A model generated the notes under the pieces. That model did not search any database, was not told the origin of the DNA, and saw nothing but the letters and a program-made list of their open reading frames with translations. Positions 24,335 to 32,481 of a stretch of DNA of 64,000 nucleotides are shown in pieces. The DNA comes from Platerodrilus igneus (lineage: Eukaryota > Arthropoda > Insecta > Coleoptera > Lycidae). Made by a program: the position numbers and the translations under genes. How positions within the stretch are numbered: the first letter of the stretch is position 1; the number at the start of each line of letters is the position of its first letter. The stretch lies in contig JARFIW010000500.1 of NCBI GenBank assembly GCA_036346225.1, forward strand, positions 4,092,001-4,156,000, in the 5' to 3' direction.

Positions 24335-24544
24335 TTATATTGTCACAAAATGGTTCTGTAATTGGTGTGTGTGGTCAACAGTCAGCATCTGTTCGCCTTC
24401 GACATAACAAATATTACCAATATCTTTTACCAGATTATTGTTGCACATATTTTCTGTCAACAGCCATAATCCAAATCGCTCATTTGTCGGTTTCACTTTA
24501 TTCCCAAGAAGTTGAGAAACGTTAATCACCTTGGAGACGCTCAT
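24335..24544 (-). CDS. Small element ORF, left copy (69 codons)
   Basis: This frame starts MSVSKVINVSQLLGNK, and two residues differ from the right copy at 25549-25758. It is the most central gene of the arm and reads outward. It may be the amino-terminal piece of the following Rep-like gene, because the downstream sequence stays coding-like in other frames. No known domain is recognised. Confidence 0.5.
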   Translation of the reverse strand: MSVSKVINVSQLLGNKVKPTNERFGLWLLTENMCNNNLVKDIGNICYVEGEQMLTVDHTHQLQNHFVTI

Positions 24545-24752
24545 GTTTACCGTTCTAGATACTATCGAATACTAAATTGAATACGAAAAAATTGTTCTCT
24601 TACGTATTCTACAGAGTGAGGACGTATATTGCCGAAGATAGTCGAATATGTTGTTATCCAACCTAAGCCGACAGGGATGCGCATCGACATATATCCGGAT
24701 ATATGTAGGATGTTAAGTTATGGTGAAATTGCCCCATAGGGTGAAATTACCG

Positions 24753-24895
24753 CCACATGACCACATGGCCATATGACTACATGACCATATGACCACATGA
24801 CCATATGACCACATGACCACATGACCATATGACCACATGACCATATTACCACATGACCATATGACCACATTACCACATGACCATAAGACCATATG
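24753..24895 (-). repeat. Central minisatellite, left arm
   Basis: Alternating CATATGGTC and CATGTGGTC units (minus strand) in about 15-base steps. It is the inverted partner of 25187-25340; unit order and number differ between arms. Confidence 0.9.
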
Positions 24896-24946
24896 ACCTA
24901 ATTGCTTTTTAATGAGTTTTCTCATTAAAAACCCATTAGCACTAAT

Positions 24947-25115
24947 TGCATTTTAATGAGTTTTTTCCATTAAAAAACAAGTGTGGACCTAGGTTAGATA
25001 AAAGGAAAAATTAATAGGTTATTAACCTATTAATTTTTCCTTTTATCTAACCTAGGTCCACACTTGTTTTTTAATTTTTCCTTTTATCTAACCTAGGTCC
25101 ACACTTGTTTTTTAA
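24947..25115. repeat. Centre of the palindrome: spacer-less hairpin tip
   Basis: Bases 25011-25033 form a perfect inverted repeat about base 25022. The pairing continues outward through GTGTGGACCTAGGTTAGATA and its complement. In the right arm a 41-bp unit (25034-25074) is repeated in tandem (25075-25115); the left arm has one copy. Confidence 0.9.
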
Positions 25116-25186
25116 TGGAAAAAACTCATTAAAATGCAATTAGTGCTAATGGGTTTTTAATGAGAAAACTCATTAAAAAGCAATTA

Positions 25187-25340
25187 GGTCATATGGTCTT
25201 ATGGTCATGTGGTCATGTGGTCATATGGTCATGTGGTCATATGGTCATGTGGTCATATGGTCATGTGGTCATATGGTCATGTGGTCATATGGTCATGTGG
25301 TCATATGGTCATGTAGTCATATGGCCATGTGGTCATGTGG
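25187..25340 (+). repeat. Central minisatellite, right arm
   Basis: About ten units of CATATGGTCATGTGGT type, the partner of 24753-24895. The frame running through it (25160-25375) is repeat-derived and not a gene. Confidence 0.9.
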
Positions 25341-25548
25341 GGGTAATTTCACCCTATGGGGCAATTTCACCATAACTTAACATCTTACATATATCCGGAT
25401 ATATGTCGATGCGCATCCCTGTCGGCTTAGGTTGGATAACAACATATTCGACTATCTTCGGCAATATACGTCCTCACTCTGTAGAATACGTAAGAGAACA
25501 ATTTTTTCGTATTCAATTTAGTATTCGATAGTAGCTAGAACGGTAAAC

Positions 25549-25758
25549 ATGAGCGTCTCCAAGGTGATTAACGTTTCTCAACTTCTTGGGAATAAAGTGA
25601 AACCGACAAATGAGCGATTTGGATTATGGCTGTTGACAAAAAATATGTGCAACAATAATCTGGTAAAAGATATTGGTAATATTTGTTATGTCGAAGGCGA
25701 ACAGATGCTGACTGTTGACTACACACACCAATTACAGAACCATTTTGTGACAATATAA
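25549..25758 (+). CDS. Small element ORF, right copy (69 codons)
   Basis: A short protein beginning MSVSKVINVSQLLGNK, with an internal FGLWLLT segment. After its TAA the same frame stays open for a further 47 codons (to a TAG near 25890), and coding-like sequence then continues in other frames to the Rep-like gene at 26115. It may therefore be the N-terminal part of one larger gene broken by a stop and frameshifts. The family is not identified. Its conservation in both arms supports a former coding role. Confidence 0.5.
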   Translation: MSVSKVINVSQLLGNKVKPTNERFGLWLLTKNMCNNNLVKDIGNICYVEGEQMLTVDYTHQLQNHFVTI

Positions 25759-25892
25759 TGTTGGTTAAAATTTGCGACCTTTCTGACACCGAACAAGCAT
25801 CTGCAAACAAAAGATGTTTATCCTAAAAAGAAATTTGTGGTGCATTTAACAGCTATCTACGAAGAAAGTTCAACTGATTTGTTTCGCTAGGC

Positions 25893-26114
25893 ATGGTGTT
25901 AAAGCTAAGCTTCCGTTTTCTGGAAAGCTCTAACAAGATGGGCCAGAGAGTAAAAGAAATTATCGGAAAAGAAGACCTCGAATGCATTAATAAAAATTCA
26001 AAATCCTATATGTGTTCCATACAAAGTGGAACTAGCAGATGTTGTTGGAAACTTTATTGAGGAACTACCAGATATATTAGACGAAGTCGAACAAGATTAT
26101 TTCTATCTTTTGAC
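25893..26114 (+). pseudogene. Probable 5' part of the Rep-like gene, frameshifted
   Basis: One frame gives MGQRVKEII and EDLECIN. A second frame carries coding-like acidic sequence ending just before 26115 (DILDEVEQDYFYL) and then meets a stop. A one-base deficit in the T run at 26108-26111 accounts for the shift into the frame of the 427-residue ORF. The left-arm equivalent (24003-24193) is unusually diverged. Confidence 0.5.
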
Positions 26115-27398
26115 ATGGATGTAACCCAAGATTTTGCGGGCATATTTAGCAAGATGGAGATGTGTAATTTTTTAACTACAAAGCATAACTTTTGCTATAA
26201 TGGAGAATACGAAGAAAAGTGTAATATTATAGTTGACAACGATAAAACTGCGGGGATTGATTGTTTAACATGGCTAACAACCAATGCAAGAATTAAGATA
26301 TACAACAAATTTGTGTGTCAGATAATAAGTCCTGGTGTTAATAAACAACTTGGAAATCATATACTAGATTTTTTACGTTGTCCAGATGTACGTTTAAGGG
26401 AAACATTTGCGTCTACTTTGGTCAAAGAACATGGTATTACGCGATTGGAAGCGACAATATACAACTGTGCAATTGGAAGCTATGTCAGTGCGGAACGAGT
26501 GTATAAACCCTTAAAAGACTGTTTAACCTTATTGGAAGATAGTAAGTTGTACTTCCTAAAGGCACCAATGTACTCGGTACCACTTGCCAAAATGTGGAGT
26601 AAGCTATCGGACAAGCTACAAAATAGCTGCTGTTTAGTGTATAATAACCTACTACAGTACGTGTATTGGGGGAATGGTAATACAAAGAAATTGACGGGCC
26701 TGCAAATTAAGTTGTCCGAAAAACCAAAAGAAAGGGAAACATTGATAAAGTATGTGCTTTCGGCTTTTAGTTTTAACTATTTACCTATAAATTATTTGGA
26801 GATAGTAGAGGAAGACAGCCAAGATAAAATAAAAATCTTACACAAGTGCTACATTAAAGCAGGTAGTACATATTTTACACAATCTGCAACACCATATTCT
26901 ACAATTCCAAAAGAAATAGTCATTTCGGAATTAGGATTGATAAATACGCCTAACATTCGCCCAGAGGTTGTACGACAACGCGCAAATATTGGTAGTAAAC
27001 TCTATCCGTTTACGCTAAAGGAAATTACCCCATTATGTATGCCATACGCTGTAAGTGGAAGGAAAAGACAACTGGAATTAGAGGAAATGGATGCAAAAAG
27101 GCGAAAATTGGACTACATGGAAAACACTGCGATAATACGCGAACAATACAAAGATGTGTTAGACAAAGAACATCTTATTAGAGAAAATGAGGAAGAATTA
27201 AAAGATTATTTTATGTGTCGATGGACTGACTTAGATACATCCGGGTTTTACAAGCTGTATGCATTTGCGGTTAGTAAGAAAGACTCTTTTAGTTATGTAG
27301 GTGTTCTTGCAGAAAAGGATGGTACTAAATCCGTATACTTTTTAAAAGGTTATTCTAAAACGTATTTATCAAAATGGCAGATAACAAAGACGAACTAA
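26115..27398 (+). CDS. Putative Rep_trans-like replication initiator of the element
   Basis: A 427-residue open frame, the longest intact one in the element. Visible features are DVTQDF (residues 2-7), a 57-65 segment ending RIKIYNK, then GITRLEATIY (107-116). The order D-x-x-x-DF, [RK]-x-YNK and R-[LI]-E resembles the plasmid Rep_trans initiator family, whose members nick DNA to start rolling-circle replication; this assignment is my inference. A bipartite basic stretch at 316-331 (GRKRQ...KRRK) could be a nuclear localisation signal, followed by a charged, helix-prone region. The first ATG may not be the true start because coding-like sequence continues upstream in another frame. The last 25 bases overlap the next ORF (27374). 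A related protein type occurs, as I recall, in other arthropod genomes; this was not verified. Confidence 0.6.
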   Translation: MDVTQDFAGIFSKMEMCNFLTTKHNFCYNGEYEEKCNIIVDNDKTAGIDCLTWLTTNARIKIYNKFVCQIISPGVNKQLGNHILDFLRCPDVRLRETFASTLVKEHGITRLEATIYNCAIGSYVSAERVYKPLKDCLTLLEDSKLYFLKAPMYSVPLAKMWSKLSDKLQNSCCLVYNNLLQYVYWGNGNTKKLTGLQIKLSEKPKERETLIKYVLSAFSFNYLPINYLEIVEEDSQDKIKILHKCYIKAGSTYFTQSATPYSTIPKEIVISELGLINTPNIRPEVVRQRANIGSKLYPFTLKEITPLCMPYAVSGRKRQLELEEMDAKRRKLDYMENTAIIREQYKDVLDKEHLIRENEEELKDYFMCRWTDLDTSGFYKLYAFAVSKKDSFSYVGVLAEKDGTKSVYFLKGYSKTYLSKWQITKTN

Positions 27399-27917
27399 GG
27401 AATGCGGGTTTCGTAACCTTGGCGTACACCACACGCAAAGGGGTTCCGCTAAACATTGTATATTTACCTAGTAAAGAACCTTTCGGATCATTTAAAACCG
27501 AGGGTCTTACAACCTATAACAACCATATATTCCCAAAAGTGGTGGATATGCAACTACACAACGGTGTGTGGGAGAAAAGGATTTCCTCAATACCGACAAG
27601 AAGAAGTCGATCTAGCTAACAAGATACGTATGCAGGATATAGTGGGAAAGCTGCGATTAAAAGATTGTCACAAGCTGCAAGAATTACACGAAGGAATGGA
27701 TCTGGTTGTCGGCGGAATCAAAGACTTTAAATATAGAGGCAAACTTCGATACATTTTACAATTCGAAAACCTAGACGGTCTTTATGTATCAAACTATTGG
27801 TTAGAAAAGGAGATAGAAGACTTGGGTGTCGATTTAAATTTTAAGCTGCAAATAAAATTAGATAAAATTAAAACCACTGCAAACAAACATAAAGAAAGGA
27901 CTGTCTTCTGTGTATAA
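27374..27917 (+). pseudogene. Unknown small element protein, right copy, frameshifted
   Basis: The first frame, 27374-27619, begins MADNKDELRNAG and overlaps the end of the Rep-like ORF by 25 bases. It includes a TTYNNHIFPK segment and closes at 27619. The second part runs in the frame of 27456-27917, contains NYWLEKEIEDLGVDLNFKL, and ends KHKERTVFCV. A base present in the left arm (CCTCCAATA versus CCTCAATA here) is missing near 27587, but even the left arm needs a shift. An AATAAA signal follows at 27994. There is no known domain, signal peptide or membrane segment. Confidence 0.55.
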
Positions 27918-27993
27918 CTTTGTATTAAAATTAAGTTTAAATGACTCCATGCTTGGTATTAAATATTTTTAAATTTGTTATGTATAATGTCAG

Positions 27994-27999
27994 AATAAA
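27994..27999 (+). terminator. Polyadenylation signal AATAAA
   Basis: AATAAA about 77 bases after the stop at 27917; mirrored in the left arm at 19912-19917. Confidence 0.5.
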
Positions 28000-28084
28000 C
28001 ATTTTATAATAGTATATAACATTGTTCTTTATTTATAAAAGGCTGTAACGTTACCCCGAAATAGCAGTCGCACAGAGAGGGGTG

Positions 28085-28175
28085 CTCATGGACAGCGAGC
28101 ATGGGCAGGGGTGCGTACGCGCATGGGTGCGCATGGGCAGGGGTGTGCATGCGCAGGAGTGCTCATGTGCTGGGA
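28085..28175 (+). repeat. GC-rich minisatellite, right arm
   Basis: Imperfect repeats built on GCATGGGCAGGGGTGCGTAC and GCGCATGGGTGC. The abrupt rise in GC content contrasts with the AT-rich flanks. Partner of 19735-19830. Confidence 0.7.
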
Positions 28176-28397
28176 TGTGTCTGGGCGTACACGAGGGAAG
28201 CGGATGTTAACAGTTACCAAGCATCCAATTCTTTATTTGGTGTGGAGTACTTGCCTGCGTATGTATCCGGAGTAAAAGAATACGATTTGCATACGCAGCT
28301 TATTAATAAAATTAGTTTATCGAGGGAAGTTGACAAAAGGTACATCATTCCTAATAGTACAACAATCTACGCATGGGGGCGTAAAGATATAAGATAG
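28101..28397 (+). CDS. Hypothetical ORF, 98 codons, doubtful
   Basis: The first third is minisatellite-encoded. The remainder contains QASNSLFGVEYLPAY, which is echoed by RASNSLLERYRVL in the frame at 29719-29928, showing the two regions are diverged copies of one ancestral segment. The left-arm counterpart (19810-19580) differs after a small indel. Real coding is uncertain. Confidence 0.25.
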   Translation: MGRGAYAHGCAWAGVCMRRSAHVLGCVWAYTREADVNSYQASNSLFGVEYLPAYVSGVKEYDLHTQLINKISLSREVDKRYIIPNSTTIYAWGRKDIR

Positions 28398-28659
28398 TTG
28401 TTTATATTTGTATGGATTTGTAAATCTATTGTATATATTAGTTTTAAGACTCCATAATTTTAAGTTCTTCTCCCACCTTCCAAATCCTTCCGGCTTCTAT
28501 CCTGGTTGACAGAGTAGACGTGTTATCTCCACGTGGTATTCGCGGGACACATCGGTTTTAGATTTCTCGGGAGATGGTTGGCTAGGGCATATGTCTTGCG
28601 TAGCAAAAAAGGGTTTTAAAGATGGAATTAAATAAAAGATGGGCAAAATTAGTCTTTAA

Positions 28660-29070
28660 AAGGCATAACTTTGTATGGGTGGTCCTATTTAAAATTTATT
28701 TACAAATTTGGGGTCCCTAGAAAAATTTAATATTAGTTGACGCCAAACAAAATATATTTATCTTAAAAGAGTGACCACCCGCGTATAATAAATACAATAT
28801 AACACTTGTTAACAAAAAATTGTAGAGAAATTCAAAGACGATTTAATGTGGGTCCAGTATTAGAATTTGTTGGTAGTAATATTAAGTCCTACTGTACTGT
28901 AGGCGAGAAAGATACGATTAAAAAGATTAAAGGGATCTCACGAATTGTAGTTAAGTAAAACCGAGGGTCTTACAACCTATAACGAGCATATACCTCCAAA
29001 AGGGGTGGGCATGCAGCTACGCAGCAGTGCGTGGAGAATAAGAATTTCTCTAACAAGAAATTAAAGTTTC
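28660..29070 (+). repeat. Diverged internal copies of other element segments
   Basis: 28660-28800 is a degraded relative of the 294-bp subterminal unit (the TAATATTAGTTGACGCCAAA and GGTGGTCCTATTT words recur). 28960-29065 is a degraded relative of 27498-27600: the CCGAGGGTCTTACAACCTAT word is shared, and the following bases align with substitutions. The element has therefore been built partly by internal duplication. Confidence 0.65.
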
Positions 29071-29424
29071 CATGTACGTAACACCAGTCATTGGGAAATG
29101 GTAGAAATGTGGAACCTATAAAGGCAATTATTAATTATGGTTTAGAAAAATAATAGTAGTTTTCGTGGACTAAATAAAATAGCTTAGACTGATTAATGTA
29201 TGTGGTTACATATTCTCGTACACATCCACAAACATCTGCTTACGCCCACAATGGCGATACCGGTAGTTTTGTTTAACAAATAGTAGGAAAGATACGTCGG
29301 GTGTTAGTGTGCGGAAGCCCATAGGATTCAAAAAAGAACGGTGTGGCGGAATGTATGGTGGTTCCCCGTTAGAATAATCGAAAGTGGTTAATCAGTCGTA
29401 TTAGATGTTTAAATAAGCGAAAGT

Positions 29425-30135
29425 GTAAAGGCCTACATAAACAAAAATTAATTAACCGACAAAAAAGTGCGCGATGTGCTACACTTATAAAGAAAGTATG
29501 GAATGGTGCTTTGCATCGGTCCTAACAATAAAAAGGGCGACTGACTTTTCCAAGCAACTACAAGAATAGCAGTAGCGCAGAGAAGGGGTATGCATGTATT
29601 ATACAGTGCACAGTTGCTGCAAAATATGTTAGTTTACGCGTAGCTCGGATGTGTAATTGATCACAACTTAAAGATCCCTCGGAGGTTTAAAAATTGTCGG
29701 CCCATTGTCGTTTGAAAAATGTTTGTAAATTATCAGAACAGGAGCGGGTTGAAGTATAATGGATTATTGACTGGGTTTTTCCTACCTTTTACGAGGGAAT
29801 CGGAAATTGACAGACATCGAGCATCTAATTCTCTATTGGAGCGATATCGAGTACTTACCGGTTCTAGAAATCATTACGTGCGGCCGATCGCTATGCGAAA
29901 GTGTAAAAGCCTACAGAAGCAAATTTAATTATCATACGAAAAAAGCGCGCGATGTGCTATAGAAAGTATAAAAAAAAATTGGTGCTTTGCATCGGTCCTA
30001 ACAGTAAAAGGAGAGTGACTTTTCTAGCAATTACAAGAATAGCAGTAGCGCGGCGAAGGGGTATGCATGTATTATACAGCGCATTGTTGCTATAAAATAT
30101 GTTAGTTTACGAGAAGCTCGAACGTGTACAAATTA
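29425..30135 (+). repeat. Tandem duplication of about 476 bp period, right arm
   Basis: Copies at 29425-29660 and 29896-30135 share GCGCGATGTGCTA, GGTGCTTTGCATCGGTCC, CAAGAATAGCAGTAGCGC and GTATGCATGTATTATACAG. A weaker third relative lies at about 28055-28085 (AATAGCAGTCGCAC). The interval between the copies carries the 69-codon frame at 29719-29928, whose status as a gene is uncertain. Confidence 0.75.
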
Positions 30136-30727
30136 AATTTTAATCTATAATTAACCATGGTCGTAAAAATGGGAAATTAATGGATAATTTAAATACTGCT
30201 AAGCATATACTTTCGCTCGGTGATTCATTTAGAAAATATTCAAGCCTACCTAAAATATGATATAGAAGCTATTTAAAATTAAATTACTTTATTAGTAAGT
30301 ATCCTGTAGACAGCAAGTTGGTATTTTCTTAGTAATGGTTTAAAGTGTTTTTGGTTATAGTAGCACTGCATCTTCTACGACTTGCAGACAATTTGTGTGC
30401 GTGTGCTACCACCCTTTTGGATTTTTAATATGCACGCGATCCGTATAACATGGAAAACGTTTTCCGGTGTTTCTACTAACTGCACTCGCACCATCGACGA
30501 AGCGAACCAGGTGCATGCATTGGAGCTAAATGTATTGGACGAGCAGCGGGGATTATGACGTCATTTAGTTCTCCGCTGAATCCTCAACATCGTTCGGGTG
30601 TCTTCGGAAACCTTCGGTTTGCATTCTATAGGGTACATAAAGCAGGTGCGCAAGAGTAAACTCTTTAGTTATAAGTTAGTTCGCTTACAAGTCAAGTCTT
30701 ATAGTGCGGATTTTGTTTTGTACTAAA

Positions 30728-31510
30728 ATGGTACCTGCAAACGTTTTTAAATGCGAGCCGTGTTACGTCTACTTTACCAGAAGGGATGCTCTCAAACGGC
30801 ACCAGAACAAATGTCGTGGTGTAACATCGCCTAGGGTTAAGCTTATACATCCGTCTGCAGCAAAGTTCTTTAACTGTGGGTCTTGCGGTATCGCTTTTAC
30901 GAGAATGGGCAACTTACAGCGACACAAGGAAAAACAGCACGGTATGTCATTAAGCAGTAAACGTTCAGCTCCACCAGCTGTTAAAGGGTCTTGTACGAAA
31001 CAACCACGAATTATGTGTAAAGTATGCGATTTCGAAATGGAAAAGACTACCTATGCCGCACACTTAAGGAGCAACAGACATAAAAATGCATCAGTTACCG
31101 CTACTAGCGACGATGGTGTAGAAATGGTTAGCACTGCGTTTAACAACCGTATGGCTAGCTATCGCATAAAGAATGCCAGTGTCGACGATGGAGTGCCCGA
31201 GTTTCTTTGGAAGCAGAAAGAGCGATTTATTCGATTAATTAATGAAAAAAGAATACAACATACAGCAGTAAAAGTCTATTGCGAACTCTACGGCGTTTAC
31301 ACCAAAATGGGGGAAGAGACTACCGATGTAAAATCCTTTAACACAAAAAATGTGGTTATAACGTCTTCTAGTAATCTGGAAAATATGTACGAGGTCTTAA
31401 GCGAAACCATGCGAACAAAATCAGAGGAATTTGAAACATGCGGGTCCGGTTGGTCTTTGGAAAAGGTGCTCTATTTAGAAATAAATATTAATAAGTATAG
31501 CCCGATATGA
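30728..31510 (+). CDS. C2H2 zinc-finger protein resembling N-terminus of Polinton DNA polymerase B
   Basis: An intact 260-residue frame with ATG at 30728 in a good eukaryotic context (AAAATGG). Finger 1 is C9, C12, H25, C29 (C2HC spacing); finger 2 is C50, C53, H66, H71; finger 3 is C97, C100, H112, H118. Residues about 130-260 form a domain with DVKSFNTKN, SGWSLEKVLYLE and INKYSP. That combination is one I associate with the region in front of the polymerase core in arthropod Polinton/adintovirus-type PolB proteins. The frame ends at INKYSPI, where full-length proteins would continue, so this is either a truncated polymerase or a stand-alone DNA-binding protein. It reads outward toward the tip. 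AATAAA follows at 31527. The left copy (16452-17228) is frameshifted. Confidence 0.7.
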   Translation: MVPANVFKCEPCYVYFTRRDALKRHQNKCRGVTSPRVKLIHPSAAKFFNCGSCGIAFTRMGNLQRHKEKQHGMSLSSKRSAPPAVKGSCTKQPRIMCKVCDFEMEKTTYAAHLRSNRHKNASVTATSDDGVEMVSTAFNNRMASYRIKNASVDDGVPEFLWKQKERFIRLINEKRIQHTAVKVYCELYGVYTKMGEETTDVKSFNTKNVVITSSSNLENMYEVLSETMRTKSEEFETCGSGWSLEKVLYLEININKYSPI

Positions 31511-31526
31511 GAAGTTCTAGGTTAAG

Positions 31527-31532
31527 AATAAA
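31527..31532 (+). terminator. Polyadenylation signal AATAAA
   Basis: AATAAA 16 bases after the stop of the zinc-finger gene; a second AATAAA-like run lies near 31600. Confidence 0.45.
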
Positions 31533-31671
31533 AAATTGTGAATATGTATTTAGAAATGTTGTTTACAAATTTAAACTGTATTAGTAAAAATTGTTTGTAA
31601 TAAAAAGTTTCAAGAATTGTTTTTAGATTTTCTTTTAGGTATGAGTTGCAGGAATTTATCATTTAGAGGGT

Positions 31672-32235
31672 GTGTGTAAAATGGTAAGGGGTGGTCCCTG
31701 TTTTAAATCTGTTTGCAGATTCGGATTCTACATAAAATTCTAGACTAACAAGATGTATCGCATGACTAAAAAATTTATAAGAACGCTCAAAGGTGGCTAC
31801 AGGTAAGAAATCTTAAAATCAGGGTAGCTCTCGGGGGGATGGAGCTATCTAAAAAATTTAAAGAGATTTGTGTAGCTGAGAAAATTCTAATATTAATTGA
31901 TACCAAACAAGATAGGTTTATCTCGTGGGTGGAAGTGTGGAGAAAGATTTATCTCACAGAGGGTATGTGTGTAATTTAGCAGGGCGTGGTCCTATTTCAA
32001 ATCTGTTTGCAGATTCGAATTCTGCGTAAAATTCTAGACTAATTTAATGTATTGCATGACTAAAAAAATTTATAAGAACGCTCAAAAGTCGCTACAGGTA
32101 AGAAATCTTAAAATTGGGGTAGCTCTCTGGGGGATGATGCTATCTAAAAAATTCTTAAAAATTCGGGTAGCTGAGAAAATTCTAATATTAATTGATACCA
32201 AACAAGATAGGTTTATCTCGTGGGTGCGGTGCCAA
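31672..32235 (+). repeat. Subterminal 294-bp tandem duplication, right arm
   Basis: GTTTGCAGATTCG recurs at 31711 and 32005, a period of 294. Each unit also has ACAGGTAAGAAATCTTAAAA and ATTGATACCAAACAAGATAG. A 63-codon frame (32047-32238) lies in the second unit. Each unit pairs a TTTGCAG acceptor-like word with a CAG|GTAAGAA donor-like word 80-90 bases later, so an exon of that size per unit is conceivable but unproven. Confidence 0.75.
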
Positions 32236-32475
32236 TAGGCACCGAGAAGTATCTCAAAAATTTTAGGGGTTAGGTTATCGATTTTTAGGTTAGGGATGGT
32301 TGGGGTAAAACTCCCACAAGGAGGTCCACAAAGAGGAGATTCATCTCCACAAGGAGGAGATTCCTAAAAATAAGACTTTATAGTGGGTTTTTACATGTAA
32401 ATTTGGTCCAGATGAGTGAGGAAATGTGGGATTCTGGAGCAAATGAAAGGGTGATTACGCCATAAATGTACTACT

Positions 32476-32481
32476 TCTGAC
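32476..32481. repeat. 6-bp target site duplication, right copy, of palindromic element
   Basis: TCTGAC directly after the terminal CT of the element, matching 15486-15491. Confidence 0.85.

Larger units (their letters stand above)
15492..32475. mobile_element. Palindromic Polinton/Maverick-like element, 16,984 bp
   Basis: Left arm 15492-25021 and right arm 25023-32475 are inverted copies meeting at base 25022 with no spacer. The outer tips are perfect inverted repeats: AGTAGTACATTTATGGCG at the left and its reverse complement ending at 32475. The flanks carry the direct repeat TCTGAC. The AG...CT ends and 6-bp duplication are the established signature of Polintons. Both arms carry the same outward-reading genes. 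The arms differ by scattered substitutions and small indels, a 41-bp duplication at the centre and a roughly 2.2-kb insertion in the left arm, which argues against a simple assembly duplication. No polymerase catalytic domain, integrase, ATPase, protease or capsid gene was found, so it is probably non-autonomous. Confidence 0.85.

Noticed and set aside
24713..24925. Frames encoding VMWSYGH-type repeats (also 25160-25375)
   Set aside because: Produced by the central minisatellite and present on both sides; not protein-coding.
24753..25340. Central repeats as a CRISPR array
   Set aside because: Units are contiguous and alternating with no unique spacers, in a eukaryotic sequence.
15492..32475. 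Palindrome as a pure assembly artefact
   Set aside because: The arms differ by a 2.2-kb insertion, a 41-bp duplication, repeat unit changes and many small differences, and the outside flanks are unique apart from the 6-bp duplication. Long-read confirmation is still desirable.
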